Source: Clostridium sp. (GTDB lineage Bacteria; Bacillota; Clostridia; Lachnospirales; Lachnospiraceae). From it: a DNA stretch of 37,964 nt. This document shows positions 16,607 to 25,134 of this stretch, piece after piece (positions within the stretch are counted from its first letter, which is position 1; each line of letters begins with the position of its first letter). Position numbers and translations under genes: made by a program. The stretch is taken from contig JAMPFS010000032.1 of the NCBI GenBank assembly GCA_023664325.1, forward strand, positions 1-37,964, given 5' to 3'. Under the pieces are notes generated by a model. That model was not told the origin of the DNA and searched no databases. It saw nothing but the letters and a program-made list of their open reading frames with translations.

Positions 16607-17563
16607 TCAGCGGTCAAAAAGAATATGGATATCACCATATTTGCTGGTCACCTGAACCGTATATTTTCCGGTTCCTTCTGACTGGTAGGTTCCCTCAAAC
16701 TTGCTGCCGTCTAAAATGGTGTCACCGTCAGCGTTGTTCAGTAGGAGGGAGTATTTGTCTTTGTCTTCCGGCAGGGTGATTTTGCAGTCGCCGTCAGATA
16801 TTTGGACAGATAATTGTCTCGGACGGGAGTCTGTCATCGTGATATCACCGTAGGTCAGGTCGAAGTCGCTTTTTTGCGCTCTAAGGTTGCTGATAACAGC
16901 ATCACCGTCCTTTAGCGTAACAGAATGGTCAGTAATGACAGAATCTGTAATGGTGCAGTTTCCATAGGCAAGTGCAGCATCTAAACGGTCAATCCGGCAG
17001 TTTTTGCATGATACGTCTCCGTCTTTTGAGGTGATGGAAGCATTTTCCAGCTCGCAGTCATGGAGATACAGGTCGCCATAGTCCATGATAAGAGTTGCTT
17101 TTTCGGCGGTTTGCCCTTCTATTCGGCAGTCGCCGTTTTCACTTTGCAGGCTCATTGCGCTGAGCTGCTTCGGAACAACAATGGTTATGGTCTTTTTCTG
17201 CGGTGCAGTATCAAATGAGAAAAAGAAAACATGGTTTTTCGTAATGGAATCTACCGTTAAAACATTGTTTTCAACCGAATATACCGTTTCGTCATAAGGA
17301 GATTCCGGATAGGAAATAGAATACTCATCTCCGGTTTTGACTTCAACGTCCATGGTCTCGGAACGGATATCCATATCGGTAAACGGACTCGTTTTTTCTG
17401 TGGTTAATTTTGTCGCTTTCTCTATGTCGTCTGTGGTGAGGAGCTTGGCATCCGGTGAGAAGGAAAAAGAAAAGCTGCCTCCCATGCGGTATCCCAGCAG
17501 GGATAATCCAATGCCGATTATAATGAAAACAACGCAAATTGGTATTAATTTTTTGGATTTCAT
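16607..17563 (-). CDS. DUF4097 beta-strand repeat membrane protein
   Basis: The 318-residue protein has a short cytoplasmic N-terminus (MKSKKL), one membrane segment (about 7-25, LIPICVVFIIIGIGLSLLGY) and an extracytoplasmic right-handed beta-helix-like region. Repeated strands alternate in the style of GDCRIEG, GDLYLHDCEL, GDVSCKNCRI, GNCTITDS and GDAVISNLRA; this GD-rich pattern is typical of DUF4097/LiaG-type proteins. Function is unknown; relatives sit with envelope-stress or PadR cassettes. The ATG overlaps the DUF1700 gene by 4 bp, placing it third in the PadR operon. Confidence 0.88.
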   Translation of the reverse strand: MKSKKLIPICVVFIIIGIGLSLLGYRMGGSFSFSFSPDAKLLTTDDIEKATKLTTEKTSPFTDMDIRSETMDVEVKTGDEYSISYPESPYDETVYSVENNVLTVDSITKNHVFFFSFDTAPQKKTITIVVPKQLSAMSLQSENGDCRIEGQTAEKATLIMDYGDLYLHDCELENASITSKDGDVSCKNCRIDRLDAALAYGNCTITDSVITDHSVTLKDGDAVISNLRAQKSDFDLTYGDITMTDSRPRQLSVQISDGDCKITLPEDKDKYSLLLNNADGDTILDGSKFEGTYQSEGTGKYTVQVTSKYGDIHILFDR

Positions 17564-18135
17564 GATGCCACCTTCTTTCCGGTAAATTTATTTTTGAATA
17601 GCGCAGCTACGGCACGGGTATAGCTTTCGCCAATGCGAAGCCCGGCGATCAATATCAGGATACCCAGCCCCAAAGCGATAAATCCCATTCCGCAGCAGAC
17701 AAATGCCTGTGCAATTCCTATTGTAAAAAAGGTGCTGACGAACAGGATAGCGCTGCTAAATATCAATGCAATTCCCGTTATGTCAATGCAGAGAATCAGA
17801 AGATAAATGGCTGCTAACAATACAGCTCCGACACTGGCGAAAGTGAGTGCAAACGGAGAGGCAAAAACAGCCAATGTGGTGACTTTGAGGACAGCAATGC
17901 TGTTCCGGATTCCGCCGTTTTCCTGCTGTGTATGGATATATTTTTCGGCGCAGTTGGTGATGATTTGCGCTGCCGCTTCTTCCGGTTTTCCTAATTGGGC
18001 AGTTACGTCACAATTGTCGTCGGCTCCCATTTCTTCAAAATATTCTGTGTAGTAAGCAATGGCATCCTCACGGTCTTCTTTTGGCAGATGCCGGAGCCTT
18101 CGCTTTAAATCTTGGATAAATTCTGACTTATTCAT
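17560..18135 (-). CDS. DUF1700 (HAAS-type) membrane protein
   Basis: This 191-residue protein opens with the conserved helical HAAS segment EFIQDLKRRLRHLPKEDRED, followed by AIAYYTEYFEEMG. Its second half (about 85-180) holds several hydrophobic membrane helices such as ITGIALIFSSAILFVSTFFT. DUF1700 proteins accompany PadR regulators and DUF4097 proteins and are thought to help sense or transmit an envelope signal; the mechanism is not established. It overlaps padR by 8 bp and the DUF4097 gene by 4 bp, so the three are one operon. Confidence 0.88.
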   Translation of the reverse strand: MNKSEFIQDLKRRLRHLPKEDREDAIAYYTEYFEEMGADDNCDVTAQLGKPEEAAAQIITNCAEKYIHTQQENGGIRNSIAVLKVTTLAVFASPFALTFASVGAVLLAAIYLLILCIDITGIALIFSSAILFVSTFFTIGIAQAFVCCGMGFIALGLGILILIAGLRIGESYTRAVAALFKNKFTGKKVAS

Positions 18136-18445
18136 GGATTTTCCCTCCTAATAACGCATCAATGTTATTTTTATACATATCCCATTCCTGTTTGTAAAAG
18201 ACCAGCTTTTCTTTTCCGGTTTCCGTAATTTGGTAATACCTGCGATTCCTGCCCTGATACGGCTGGTCATAGGTGGTCAGGCAGTTGTCTTTTTGCAATC
18301 TCCTTAGAACGGGATATAAGGTAGATTCGGAAATATCGACAATTTCCTTGACACGGGCAGTTAAGGTATAGCCATAGGCATCTTCCTCTTCAATAATAGC
18401 CAATACGCAGGCATCCAGCAGAGGCGCTGCTAACTGGTAGGTCAT
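18128..18445 (-). CDS. PadR-family transcriptional regulator
   Basis: The 105-residue protein is a full-length small PadR: AYGYTLTARVKEIVDISEST, then LYPVLRRLQKDNCL, and the wing YQGRNRRYYQITETGKEKL, followed by a dimerisation helix. PadR proteins bind palindromic operators and commonly repress their own operon until a membrane or small-molecule signal arrives. GAAAGGAGAG precedes the ATG. A near-perfect palindrome lies across its own -10 element at 18516-18546, which fits autoregulation. It is first in the minus-strand operon with the DUF1700 and DUF4097 genes. Confidence 0.93.
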   Translation of the reverse strand: MTYQLAAPLLDACVLAIIEEEDAYGYTLTARVKEIVDISESTLYPVLRRLQKDNCLTTYDQPYQGRNRRYYQITETGKEKLVFYKQEWDMYKNNIDALLGGKIHE

Positions 18446-18515
18446 GTTTTGCTCTCCTTTCTGTACGGCATTGCAATGGATATCGCATTATGGCAAGCCA
18501 ATAATATTATTTTGT

Positions 18516-18551
18516 AAACAATACTATACGACATATAATATTGTTTGTCAA
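18516..18551 (-). promoter_or_regulatory. padR operon promoter with overlapping palindromic operator
   Basis: Read on the minus strand, TTGACA (18551-18546), a 17-bp spacer and TATAGT (18528-18523) form a near-consensus promoter. AAACAATACTATA (18516-18528) and TATAATATTGTTT (18534-18546) are 13-bp arms with one mismatch and a 5-bp centre, covering the -10 and spacer. This is a likely PadR operator. Confidence 0.75.
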
Positions 18552-18560
18552 GAGGTATTT

Positions 18561-18601
18561 GAAAAATAAAAAAATAATGCCGCCAAACAAGGTTTGGCGG
18601 C
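18561..18601 (-). terminator. Intrinsic terminator of the hydrogenase-chemoreceptor gene
   Basis: A perfect 10-bp GC-rich stem, GCCGCCAAAC and GTTTGGCGGC (18579-18588 with 18592-18601), has a 3-base loop. On the minus strand it is followed by a T-rich tract (complement of 18561-18578). It lies 25 bp past the stop of the minus-strand gene. Confidence 0.88.
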
Positions 18602-18625
18602 ACCAAAATGTTTTAATAAAGTATT

Positions 18626-20581
18626 TTAATGAATTGCCATTAATTCAGAAAGCTTGCGTTTCATGCTTTCGGCAGCGGCTGAAATCTGTTCCGTGGAGGC
18701 TGCAATTTCCTCAGTTACAGATGCAAAGTTTTCAATCCGATCATTAATGTTCGAGATAGTATTTAGCAGTGTTTGTGTATCTTCAATGATAGAGGATACA
18801 GAGTCGGAAATCTTTGTCTGGCTTTCGCTGCTCTGTGCGGCAGTATTACGGGAATCGGTAGCCAGTACATTAATCTGATCCGCAACAATGGCAAATCCTT
18901 TGCCGGCTTCCCCGGCTCTTGCGGCTTCAATCGAAGCATTTAGCGCAAGCAGGTTGGTCTGGGAAGCAATGGATACTACCTGTTCGTTATTACCGGTTAA
19001 TTCACTTAATAAGTTCGTGATTCCGGAAAGGGAAGCATTCAACTGGTCGCAGAAAGTAGAAATTTCTGTCATGCTGGCTGCAATTTCACTGCTTTCCTTT
19101 GCATTGTTGCTGTTGCCTGCTGCCATCGCCTCGACTGCATCATGAAGGGAATTGAATTCATCATTGAGCTGTGTAACCGTGTCGATGATAATCTGCCCCT
19201 GTTCCTCAGCCCGTTGCTTTTCTGCCTCGTTTTCATCGGCAAGTGTAAGCGCATGCTCTTTCTCGATCTCTACCTGTTTACGGATATAATGAACACAGTT
19301 TTCCTTGCGGTTAAAGCCGTTGTAGATGGAAACAGCCATAGCCTGACAGGTATCATAACCACAGCAGGTACAGTTGATTGACTGTTCTTCTTTTGTATCC
19401 TTTAACATGTCATGATAAACGTTCATAAGCTCGTTCTGAGATGGGGTTTTAATATTATAGGTTCCGGACTTATCTGTGTAGGTTCGCAGATAGTCATTCA
19501 AATTCAGGTTCTTAAATTGTTGGTTAAACTTTTTGAGCCTTTGCGCCGGTGTCAGTTTCTTTGACCATGCGCTTGTCCGGTTGTCCTTCTTAGACTGTTC
19601 CCGAATCTCTAAAAGGGCATAAAGCGCATCATCTGTCTTTGAAAGCTCCGGATCTGTTGCCGTACCGCATATGCAGCCGTTCGCACAGTTTAATGCATCA
19701 ATAAAAAGAAACGGAGTCTGGCTGTTTTCAATCCGCTTTTTGTTGTGCAGCAGCCATTCATACATATGTTTCTCACCCTCAATCTGGCGGATAAATACGC
19801 TTTCACCTAAGAACCAGTATACGTTTTCTTTCAGACCTCCCGGAGTCGGATAAATGGAGCCCAGACCGTATTCAATTTCATCTGTGCAGAAATCTCCGGA
19901 TATATGATTTGCTTTCACATACTTCATCAAATGATCGAAAGTTACGTTATATTGCACCAGTCCTTCATTTTCAGGTTCCGTCATCTCCATTTTCTTGGCG
20001 ATGCATGGGCTGATGAAAGCAAGCTTATCCGTCATATGAAGTACCTTGCGGCAGTAAATAGCTGCACACATTAATGGGCTTTGTACCGGGAAAAGCTTTG
20101 GAAGTAATTCCGGGGTGTAGCGTTCGATATATCCAACCACAGCCGGACAAGGCTGGGAAATACCACCGGTAAAGTTGTTCTGTGCAATGTAATTCAAATA
20201 TCCCCAGGTTGTGATGTCTGCGCCAAATGAGACACTGATAAAACGATTCACTCCGGCAGCCTTCAAACCGCCTAATACTTTCTCGTACTCTTTTGGGTAA
20301 TTTGCTTTAAATGCCGGTGCAATCAGGACGGATACCTTCTCGCCCTTTTTCAATGCTGCAAAGAAAGCCTCTGTGTCATCCCTGAATTCTCTTGCGTTAT
20401 GCTCACATGCATCAAAACATGCGCCGCAGGCAATGCATTTGTCTCCACTTACTTCAATTTTGTTTTTACCGTTTTCTTCACAGGCAACGTTGGCACCAAT
20501 ACAGCTGCAAGCGCCAATGCATTTGTTACAGCCGATGCATTTGTCGTTTGTAAATACCAATGATTCTTCTTTGTTCATCAT
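18626..20581 (-). CDS. Sensory [FeFe]-hydrogenase-like protein fused to a chemoreceptor signalling domain
   Basis: A soluble 651-residue fusion. Residues 1-65 carry two ferredoxin-type 4Fe-4S motifs (CIGCNKCIGAC and CIACGACFDAC). Residues about 80-330 are a hydrogenase large-subunit-like domain with H-cluster cysteines in SQPCPAVV, ISPCIAKKMEM and NCANGCICG. The loop that reads T-S-C-C-P in catalytic enzymes is S-Q-P-C-P here, so the proton-relay cysteine is missing, as in sensory groups. Near residue 385 is an extra Fe-S motif (CTCCGYDTC ... C). The C-terminus is a methyl-accepting signalling domain with the hairpin tip NLLALNASIEAARAGE. There is no membrane segment or HAMP. It probably senses hydrogen or redox state in the cytoplasm and signals to CheA/CheW. 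A GAGAGG ribosome site precedes the ATG. Confidence 0.9.
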   Translation of the reverse strand: MMNKEESLVFTNDKCIGCNKCIGACSCIGANVACEENGKNKIEVSGDKCIACGACFDACEHNAREFRDDTEAFFAALKKGEKVSVLIAPAFKANYPKEYEKVLGGLKAAGVNRFISVSFGADITTWGYLNYIAQNNFTGGISQPCPAVVGYIERYTPELLPKLFPVQSPLMCAAIYCRKVLHMTDKLAFISPCIAKKMEMTEPENEGLVQYNVTFDHLMKYVKANHISGDFCTDEIEYGLGSIYPTPGGLKENVYWFLGESVFIRQIEGEKHMYEWLLHNKKRIENSQTPFLFIDALNCANGCICGTATDPELSKTDDALYALLEIREQSKKDNRTSAWSKKLTPAQRLKKFNQQFKNLNLNDYLRTYTDKSGTYNIKTPSQNELMNVYHDMLKDTKEEQSINCTCCGYDTCQAMAVSIYNGFNRKENCVHYIRKQVEIEKEHALTLADENEAEKQRAEEQGQIIIDTVTQLNDEFNSLHDAVEAMAAGNSNNAKESSEIAASMTEISTFCDQLNASLSGITNLLSELTGNNEQVVSIASQTNLLALNASIEAARAGEAGKGFAIVADQINVLATDSRNTAAQSSESQTKISDSVSSIIEDTQTLLNTISNINDRIENFASVTEEIAASTEQISAAAESMKRKLSELMAIH

Positions 20582-20724
20582 AACATCGTCCTCTCTTGTA
20601 GTTTATTAAGTACCTTTCATTTAGAATGTTATAGAAACAATTATTATTATATTAACACATAATTGAGAAATTCTCTACTGTTTCCTGAAAAAAATAAAGA
20701 AATATTTGCTTTCTCGAACTCTTC

Positions 20725-20752
20725 TTGCGTATTCCTTTGGATATGGTAAAAT
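20725..20752 (+). promoter_or_regulatory. Candidate promoter of the sigma-like gene
   Basis: TTGCGT (20725-20730), a 16-bp spacer and TAAAAT (20747-20752) lie about 90 bp upstream of the ATG at 20842. The match is fair. The divergent hydrogenase gene must have its own promoter on the other side of this 260-bp gap; a minus-strand TTAATA-16-TATAAC arrangement around 20625-20660 is possible but weaker. Confidence 0.45.
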
Positions 20753-20841
20753 GATATCAGGTTTCCAAATAATTGAAAATAGGAAGTAGTTGGAAATATA
20801 GTCCATGCGTGCATGTCAGGCATGGTGTCAGGAGGTAGGTT

Positions 20842-21597
20842 ATGGTTGATCAGAATACATTTATGGAAACAGTGAAAAGCGTATCAGAGATTATAAAGGT
20901 GGCTGAAAGCCCGATGTCAGAGCGGGAAATACTGGCTTATTTCAAGGATATGGAGTTGACGGCGGAGCAGGAAAAATCAGTGCTGGAGTATTTGTCGGCG
21001 CCGGAGGAGGAAGAGAATTTCGAGGCGGAACAGGGAAAAGCCGCTGGGAACGGGGAGGAGCCGGGGGAAGGTTCGGAGAAATCCCCGGTCTTCCGGATGT
21101 ATTTAGAGGAACTCAAAGGGATTCCCCGGTATGGACGTATGGAGGAGCTCGAAATGTATCAGGCATTGCTGCAAGGAGATGAGAGTGCAGTCCATAAAAT
21201 ATCTGACTGCTGGCTTCGGCGTGTGTTGGAGGTTGCGGAAGGGTACATGGCGCCAAAACTGAATATTGAGGATTTGGTGCAGGAAGGTAACATGGCATTA
21301 TTTTTGACGCTAAAGCAGCTTTGCGGCAGCGGTAAATGTGATGATGTAGAAGGTGTTCTGAAAATGGCGGTGGAAGAGGGAATTATGAATTATGCCTCTG
21401 AAATGAACAGTACACGGGAAGCGGAGGAGGCTGTGCTTGCAAAAATCAGCCTGGTGCATGCTGCCCGCAACCTTTTGAAGGAGGAAAATGGAGCAGAGCC
21501 AACGACAGAGCAGATTGCGGAATACACAAAGATGTCTTTGGAAGAACTTGCGGATTTATCTGATTTATTAGAGAAAGCACAAAATGAATCCGTATGA
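20842..21597 (+). CDS. Sigma-70-like protein lacking region 4
   Basis: The 251-residue protein shows sigma-70 features in order. An N-terminal region-1.1-like helical segment is followed by an acidic linker (about 55-75), then region 1.2/2 (FRMYLEELKGIPRYGRMEEL, and later LNIEDLVQEGNMALFLTLKQ, the core-binding 2.2 motif). It ends with a region-3-like helix-turn-helix, EPTTEQIAEYTKMSLEELAD. The chain stops there, so region 4, which reads the -35 element, is absent. Region 2.3/2.4 is also degenerate. It may bind RNA polymerase without acting as a normal sigma. AGGAGG precedes the ATG. No anti-sigma gene is adjacent. Confidence 0.75.
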   Translation: MVDQNTFMETVKSVSEIIKVAESPMSEREILAYFKDMELTAEQEKSVLEYLSAPEEEENFEAEQGKAAGNGEEPGEGSEKSPVFRMYLEELKGIPRYGRMEELEMYQALLQGDESAVHKISDCWLRRVLEVAEGYMAPKLNIEDLVQEGNMALFLTLKQLCGSGKCDDVEGVLKMAVEEGIMNYASEMNSTREAEEAVLAKISLVHAARNLLKEENGAEPTTEQIAEYTKMSLEELADLSDLLEKAQNESV

Positions 21598-21730
21598 TTT
21601 TTGCAATTTCACATAAAAATAAAGAATTCTTAATTCTGGTAAAAAAGATATGCGTTCCATGATTTATTTGTTATACTGGAAGACGTGGAATATCGTTGAT
21701 GAGAATTTAAAAAGATAAAGAGGTGGCAGT

Positions 21731-22426
21731 ATGGCAATCAAACAGAACATATTAGTGGCAGATGATGCAAAAGATATTCGTGAAATGCTGCGGATTATGT
21801 TAGAGGATGCGGGATTTTCCGTGATTCTTGCAGGGAATGGGGAAGAGGCTGTTGAAAAATTTAGTGAGGATGTGAATCTTGTTATATTAGATATTATGAT
21901 GCCAAAATGTAATGGGGTTGATGCCTGCGCGCAGATTCGGCAAAAGGCGGAGGTGCCAATCTTATTTTTAACGGCAAAGTCAGCGGAATCAGATATGATT
22001 GAGGGATTTGGGGCAGGCGGAGATGATTATCTCACGAAGCCGTTTTCCTGTACTGAGCTTTTGCTCCGTGTCAAAGCGCTGCTCAAAAGGCCGAGGATGG
22101 CAGATGCTTCCGATAGGGCAGAGGATCATAAAATCGTAATACAGGATATCATTTTGGATACGAATCTTCAACAGGTGATACGGGGTGAGGAAGAGATTTC
22201 TTTGACGGAGATAGAATACCGGATCTTGAAACTGTTGGCTACAGACCGCAATCATATCTTTACGGCAAAAGAAATTTACGAGGCAGTATGGGAGGAAGTG
22301 TATATGCCCAATTCCACGAATACTGTTATGGTACACATCCGAAATATCCGTAAAAAATTAGGAGACACTGGTCCGAATGCAAGGTACCTGCATAATATCT
22401 GGGGAAGGGGATATCGTATTGTATAG
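21731..22426 (+). CDS. OmpR/PhoB-family response regulator
   Basis: The 231-residue protein has a receiver domain (1-120) with acidic pocket D-D in VADDAKDI, phospho-acceptor D54 in LVILDIMMPK, T in LTAKSAE and K in YLTKPFS. A C-terminal winged-helix DNA-binding domain follows (about 135-231, ending NTVMVHIRNIRKKLGD then IWGRGYRIV). It acts as the transcription factor of a two-component system with the kinase gene that follows at once. The ligand and target genes cannot be told from sequence; neither resistance genes nor transporters are adjacent. AGAGGTGG precedes the ATG. Confidence 0.95.
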   Translation: MAIKQNILVADDAKDIREMLRIMLEDAGFSVILAGNGEEAVEKFSEDVNLVILDIMMPKCNGVDACAQIRQKAEVPILFLTAKSAESDMIEGFGAGGDDYLTKPFSCTELLLRVKALLKRPRMADASDRAEDHKIVIQDIILDTNLQQVIRGEEEISLTEIEYRILKLLATDRNHIFTAKEIYEAVWEEVYMPNSTNTVMVHIRNIRKKLGDTGPNARYLHNIWGRGYRIV

Positions 22427-22427
22427 G

Positions 22428-23801
22428 ATGAGGGATGCCTTTAAATCCAAGCTCACAAGGTATTTGGCAGGCTGTGTGCTGTTGTCGGCGGCAGTTGCCG
22501 GAGTTGTCGGGTATGTGATTTTCTATTTTGCAACGGGGTACGTGGAACAGCTTTTTGATGACCAGGAAATGAATAAGGTATGGCAGGTTAAGTATTTAGA
22601 TGATTTACAGGAATATGTAGAGCAGAATGGCATTACCCTGAAAAATATCACGGAACTGAGGAAATGGACGGATGCGAATCCATATGTATATCTGTCTGTT
22701 TATCAAAATAAGCAGATTGTGTTTAATTCGGATTATGATTATGCCGACTCATTGACAAATAATGATGCTTCGGAAGAGATGGATTCTGAGATAACAGACG
22801 AAACCGCAGAGGAGGAAGATGAGCTGGAGATTAGTGAGATGGAGTATCTATACCGGCTTGTCCTGGCGGATGCCAGTATTGCAAGTGTTGATATTTTCTG
22901 TTATGATTATTGGAAATACAATTACTATGTCTGGGGCTTTGCAGTTGTAGTGGCGGTGCTGTTGTTTGTCACTATTTTGACAGGGCTGATTCATAGGAAA
23001 ATCCGCTATATTAATGGGATGACAAAGGAATTGCAGATTTTGGAGGGCGGTAATTTGGAGTATCCCATCACCATTAAAGGGGATGATGAAATTGCGAATC
23101 TTGCAAGAGGAATCGAGCAGATGAGGATTTCCATCATTGATAATATGCGGAAAGAACGGCAGATGCTGCAAGGAAATAAAGAACTTGTAACCTCCATGTC
23201 TCATGATCTGCGGACGCCGTTAACCACGCTCACAGGCTATCTGGAAATGCTTGTTTTGGGGAATGTCACAGACGAGGACAAACGTAAGCGCTATCTGGAA
23301 TTGTCTCTGACAAAGTCTCAGGAGATTAAGCAGCTTTCAGATGATTTGTTTGAATATTTTTTGATTTATGGCGAAAATGACAAGCGCATTGAAGTGGAAC
23401 CGGTTCCGGCAGCAGCAATGGCGGAGGATTTGATAAGCAATCAGCTTTTGGTGTTAGAGGAAGACGGCTATGTGGTTTCCGGGATCAATCATATTTCAAT
23501 GGAGGCCGGAAATTGCATGATAAATGTAAAATACATGCAGCGGGTATTAAACAATCTGATTTCCAATCTGCATAAATACGCAGATAAGGAGTCTCCAATT
23601 GAGATCTCTGCCAATGTGGAGTCACAGTATATGGTCTTGCGGATAAGGAATAAGATTGCTGAGAATCAGGAACCTCATGAGAGTACGAAAATTGGTCTGA
23701 TTACCTGCGAGCGGATTATGAAGCTTCATCATGGAGAATTTCAGCGGTTTGAGTCAGAAGGGGACTTTACGGTAAAACTGGTGATACCGATGGAACAGTG
23801 A
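22428..23801 (+). CDS. Sensor histidine kinase (HAMP, HisKA, HATPase)
   Basis: The 457-residue membrane kinase has two membrane helices (about 12-35 and 165-187) flanking an acidic extracytoplasmic sensor of about 130 residues. A HAMP linker follows, then the dimerisation helix with phospho-acceptor H259 in SMSHDLRTPLTTLTGYLEML. The ATPase domain has an N-box (QRVLNNLISNLHKYAD) and a short C-terminal lid. It phosphorylates the preceding regulator, whose stop lies one base before this ATG. The only good ribosome site, GGGGAAGGGG at 22401-22410, is better spaced for an in-frame TTG at 22419, so the protein may be three residues longer. The first membrane helix is unaffected. Confidence 0.93.
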   Translation: MRDAFKSKLTRYLAGCVLLSAAVAGVVGYVIFYFATGYVEQLFDDQEMNKVWQVKYLDDLQEYVEQNGITLKNITELRKWTDANPYVYLSVYQNKQIVFNSDYDYADSLTNNDASEEMDSEITDETAEEEDELEISEMEYLYRLVLADASIASVDIFCYDYWKYNYYVWGFAVVVAVLLFVTILTGLIHRKIRYINGMTKELQILEGGNLEYPITIKGDDEIANLARGIEQMRISIIDNMRKERQMLQGNKELVTSMSHDLRTPLTTLTGYLEMLVLGNVTDEDKRKRYLELSLTKSQEIKQLSDDLFEYFLIYGENDKRIEVEPVPAAAMAEDLISNQLLVLEEDGYVVSGINHISMEAGNCMINVKYMQRVLNNLISNLHKYADKESPIEISANVESQYMVLRIRNKIAENQEPHESTKIGLITCERIMKLHHGEFQRFESEGDFTVKLVIPMEQ

Positions 23802-23849
23802 TGGATGGTAATTGTTGCCCAAATGATATAAATAAAGAGAGGATAAAGT

Positions 23850-24548
23850 ATGTTAGGAATTATTGGCGCGATGGATGAAGAAGTCGAAAAGGTAAAAGAG
23901 CAGATGCAGGAGGTAACGGTTCTGTCGAGGGCATCTATGGATTTTTATAAGGGAACCCTGGGTGGACAGCCTGTGGTTGTAGTGCGTTCCGGGATTGGCA
24001 AAGTAAATGCTGCAATCTGTGCGCAGATTCTGGTAGATGAATATCATGTGGATGCGATCATTAATACAGGTATTGCAGGTTCCCTGAATCCTTCCATTGA
24101 TATCGGGGATATTGTCCTGTCAACCGATACGTTAGAACATGATATGGATGCGGTAGCTTTCGGATATCCGGTGGGTCAGATACCGCGTATGGATACGCTG
24201 TCGTTCGAGGCAGATGCGAAACTTAGAGCCCTTGCAAAGTCCGTCTGTGAGAAAGTGAATCCGGATGTCAAGGTATTTGAAGGGCGCATTGTCAGCGGAG
24301 ACCAGTTTGTTTCGGATAAGGATAAGAAACAGTGGCTTGTGGAGAACTTTTCGGGATATTGTACAGAGATGGAAGGCGCTGCGATTGCCCATACAGCATA
24401 TCTGAATAAGGTTCCATTTCTTATTATCCGTGCGATTTCAGATAAAGCGGACGATTCCGCAAGCGTGGATTATCCGACTTTTGAGGCGAAGGCGATTGAA
24501 CATTCTGTAAGGCTTATGATAGAATTGTGTAATCAGTTAGCAGATTGA
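23850..24548 (+). CDS. mtnN: 5'-methylthioadenosine/S-adenosylhomocysteine nucleosidase
   Basis: The 232-residue enzyme is of full family length. It begins MLGIIGAMDEEVEKVKEQM with the conserved catalytic glutamate near residue 12. It carries GIAGSLNPSIDIGDIV, EMEGAAIAHTAY and catalytic D198 in RAISDKADD. It splits methylthioadenosine and S-adenosylhomocysteine to adenine plus the ribosylated thiol in the cytoplasm, removing a methyltransferase inhibitor. Its product S-ribosylhomocysteine is the substrate of LuxS, encoded 13 bp downstream. GAGAGGA precedes the ATG. No promoter is obvious in the 48-bp gap after the kinase gene, so co-transcription with the two-component genes is possible. Confidence 0.97.
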   Translation: MLGIIGAMDEEVEKVKEQMQEVTVLSRASMDFYKGTLGGQPVVVVRSGIGKVNAAICAQILVDEYHVDAIINTGIAGSLNPSIDIGDIVLSTDTLEHDMDAVAFGYPVGQIPRMDTLSFEADAKLRALAKSVCEKVNPDVKVFEGRIVSGDQFVSDKDKKQWLVENFSGYCTEMEGAAIAHTAYLNKVPFLIIRAISDKADDSASVDYPTFEAKAIEHSVRLMIELCNQLAD

Positions 24549-24561
24549 AAGGAGAAAGACT

Positions 24562-25041
24562 ATGGAAAAGATAGCGAGTTTTCAAGTGAATCATTTGACA
24601 TTGCTGCCTGGTGTGTATGTGTCACGAAAGGATACAGTTGGCAGCGAGGTGCTTACGACATTTGACCTTAGAATGACAAGACCAAATTTTGAGCCGGTTA
24701 TGAATACCGCAGAGGTTCATACATTAGAGCATTTAGGGGCAACTTTTTTACGCAATCATGCAGAGTATAAGGATAAGGTGATTTATTTCGGACCGATGGG
24801 CTGCCGGACAGGGTTTTATATGATACTGGCAGGGGATTACACCTCTGAAGATGTGGTGCCGCTGGTGACGGAAATGTATGCCTATATGAAGGATTTTGAG
24901 GGAGAAGTTCCCGGCGCTGCTGCGCGTGACTGTGGCAATTATCTGGATATGAACCCCGGCATGGCAAAATATGTTGCAAAGAAGTATTATGATGAGGTGC
25001 TTACCAATATTACAAAGGAGAGAATGGTTTACCCGGAGTAG
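24562..25041 (+). CDS. luxS: S-ribosylhomocysteine lyase LuxS
   Basis: The 159-residue protein is complete. Metal-binding H53, E56 and H57 lie in HTLEHLGATFLRNH, catalytic C81 in GPMGCRTGFYMI, and metal ligand C124 in ARDCGNYLDMN. LuxS cleaves S-ribosylhomocysteine to homocysteine and DPD, the precursor of autoinducer-2, completing the two-step recycling begun by the upstream nucleosidase. AAAGGAG precedes the ATG. The 13-bp gap indicates one operon. No S-adenosylmethionine riboswitch-like structure is seen upstream. Confidence 0.98.
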   Translation: MEKIASFQVNHLTLLPGVYVSRKDTVGSEVLTTFDLRMTRPNFEPVMNTAEVHTLEHLGATFLRNHAEYKDKVIYFGPMGCRTGFYMILAGDYTSEDVVPLVTEMYAYMKDFEGEVPGAAARDCGNYLDMNPGMAKYVAKKYYDEVLTNITKERMVYPE

Positions 25042-25099
25042 TCATCATAGACAGCATTCTTAACAATTTCTAAAGAAAATACAGAGAAAAATGAGAGAA

Positions 25100-25116
25100 T
25101 GTTACAAAAATGTTAC
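25100..25116 (+). promoter_or_regulatory. WalR (YycF)-type box upstream of the NlpC/P60 gene
   Basis: TGTTAC (25100-25105), five A bases, then TGTTAC (25111-25116) match exactly the published WalR direct-repeat consensus TGTWAH-N5-TGTWAH. A third partial repeat (TTACAAAA) follows. It ends 18 bp before the -35 of the promoter at 25135, a sensible place for an activator. WalR controls cell-wall hydrolases in Firmicutes. Confidence 0.6.
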
Positions 25117-25134
25117 AAAAATTACAAAAAGGTC

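Noticed and set aside
16567..16779. Small plus-strand gene after the ArsC-like gene
   Set aside because: It lies opposite the DUF4097 coding sequence and has no ribosome site.
23802..23849. SAM or SAH riboswitch before mtnN-luxS
   Set aside because: The gap is only 48 bp and shows no paired structure of that size.
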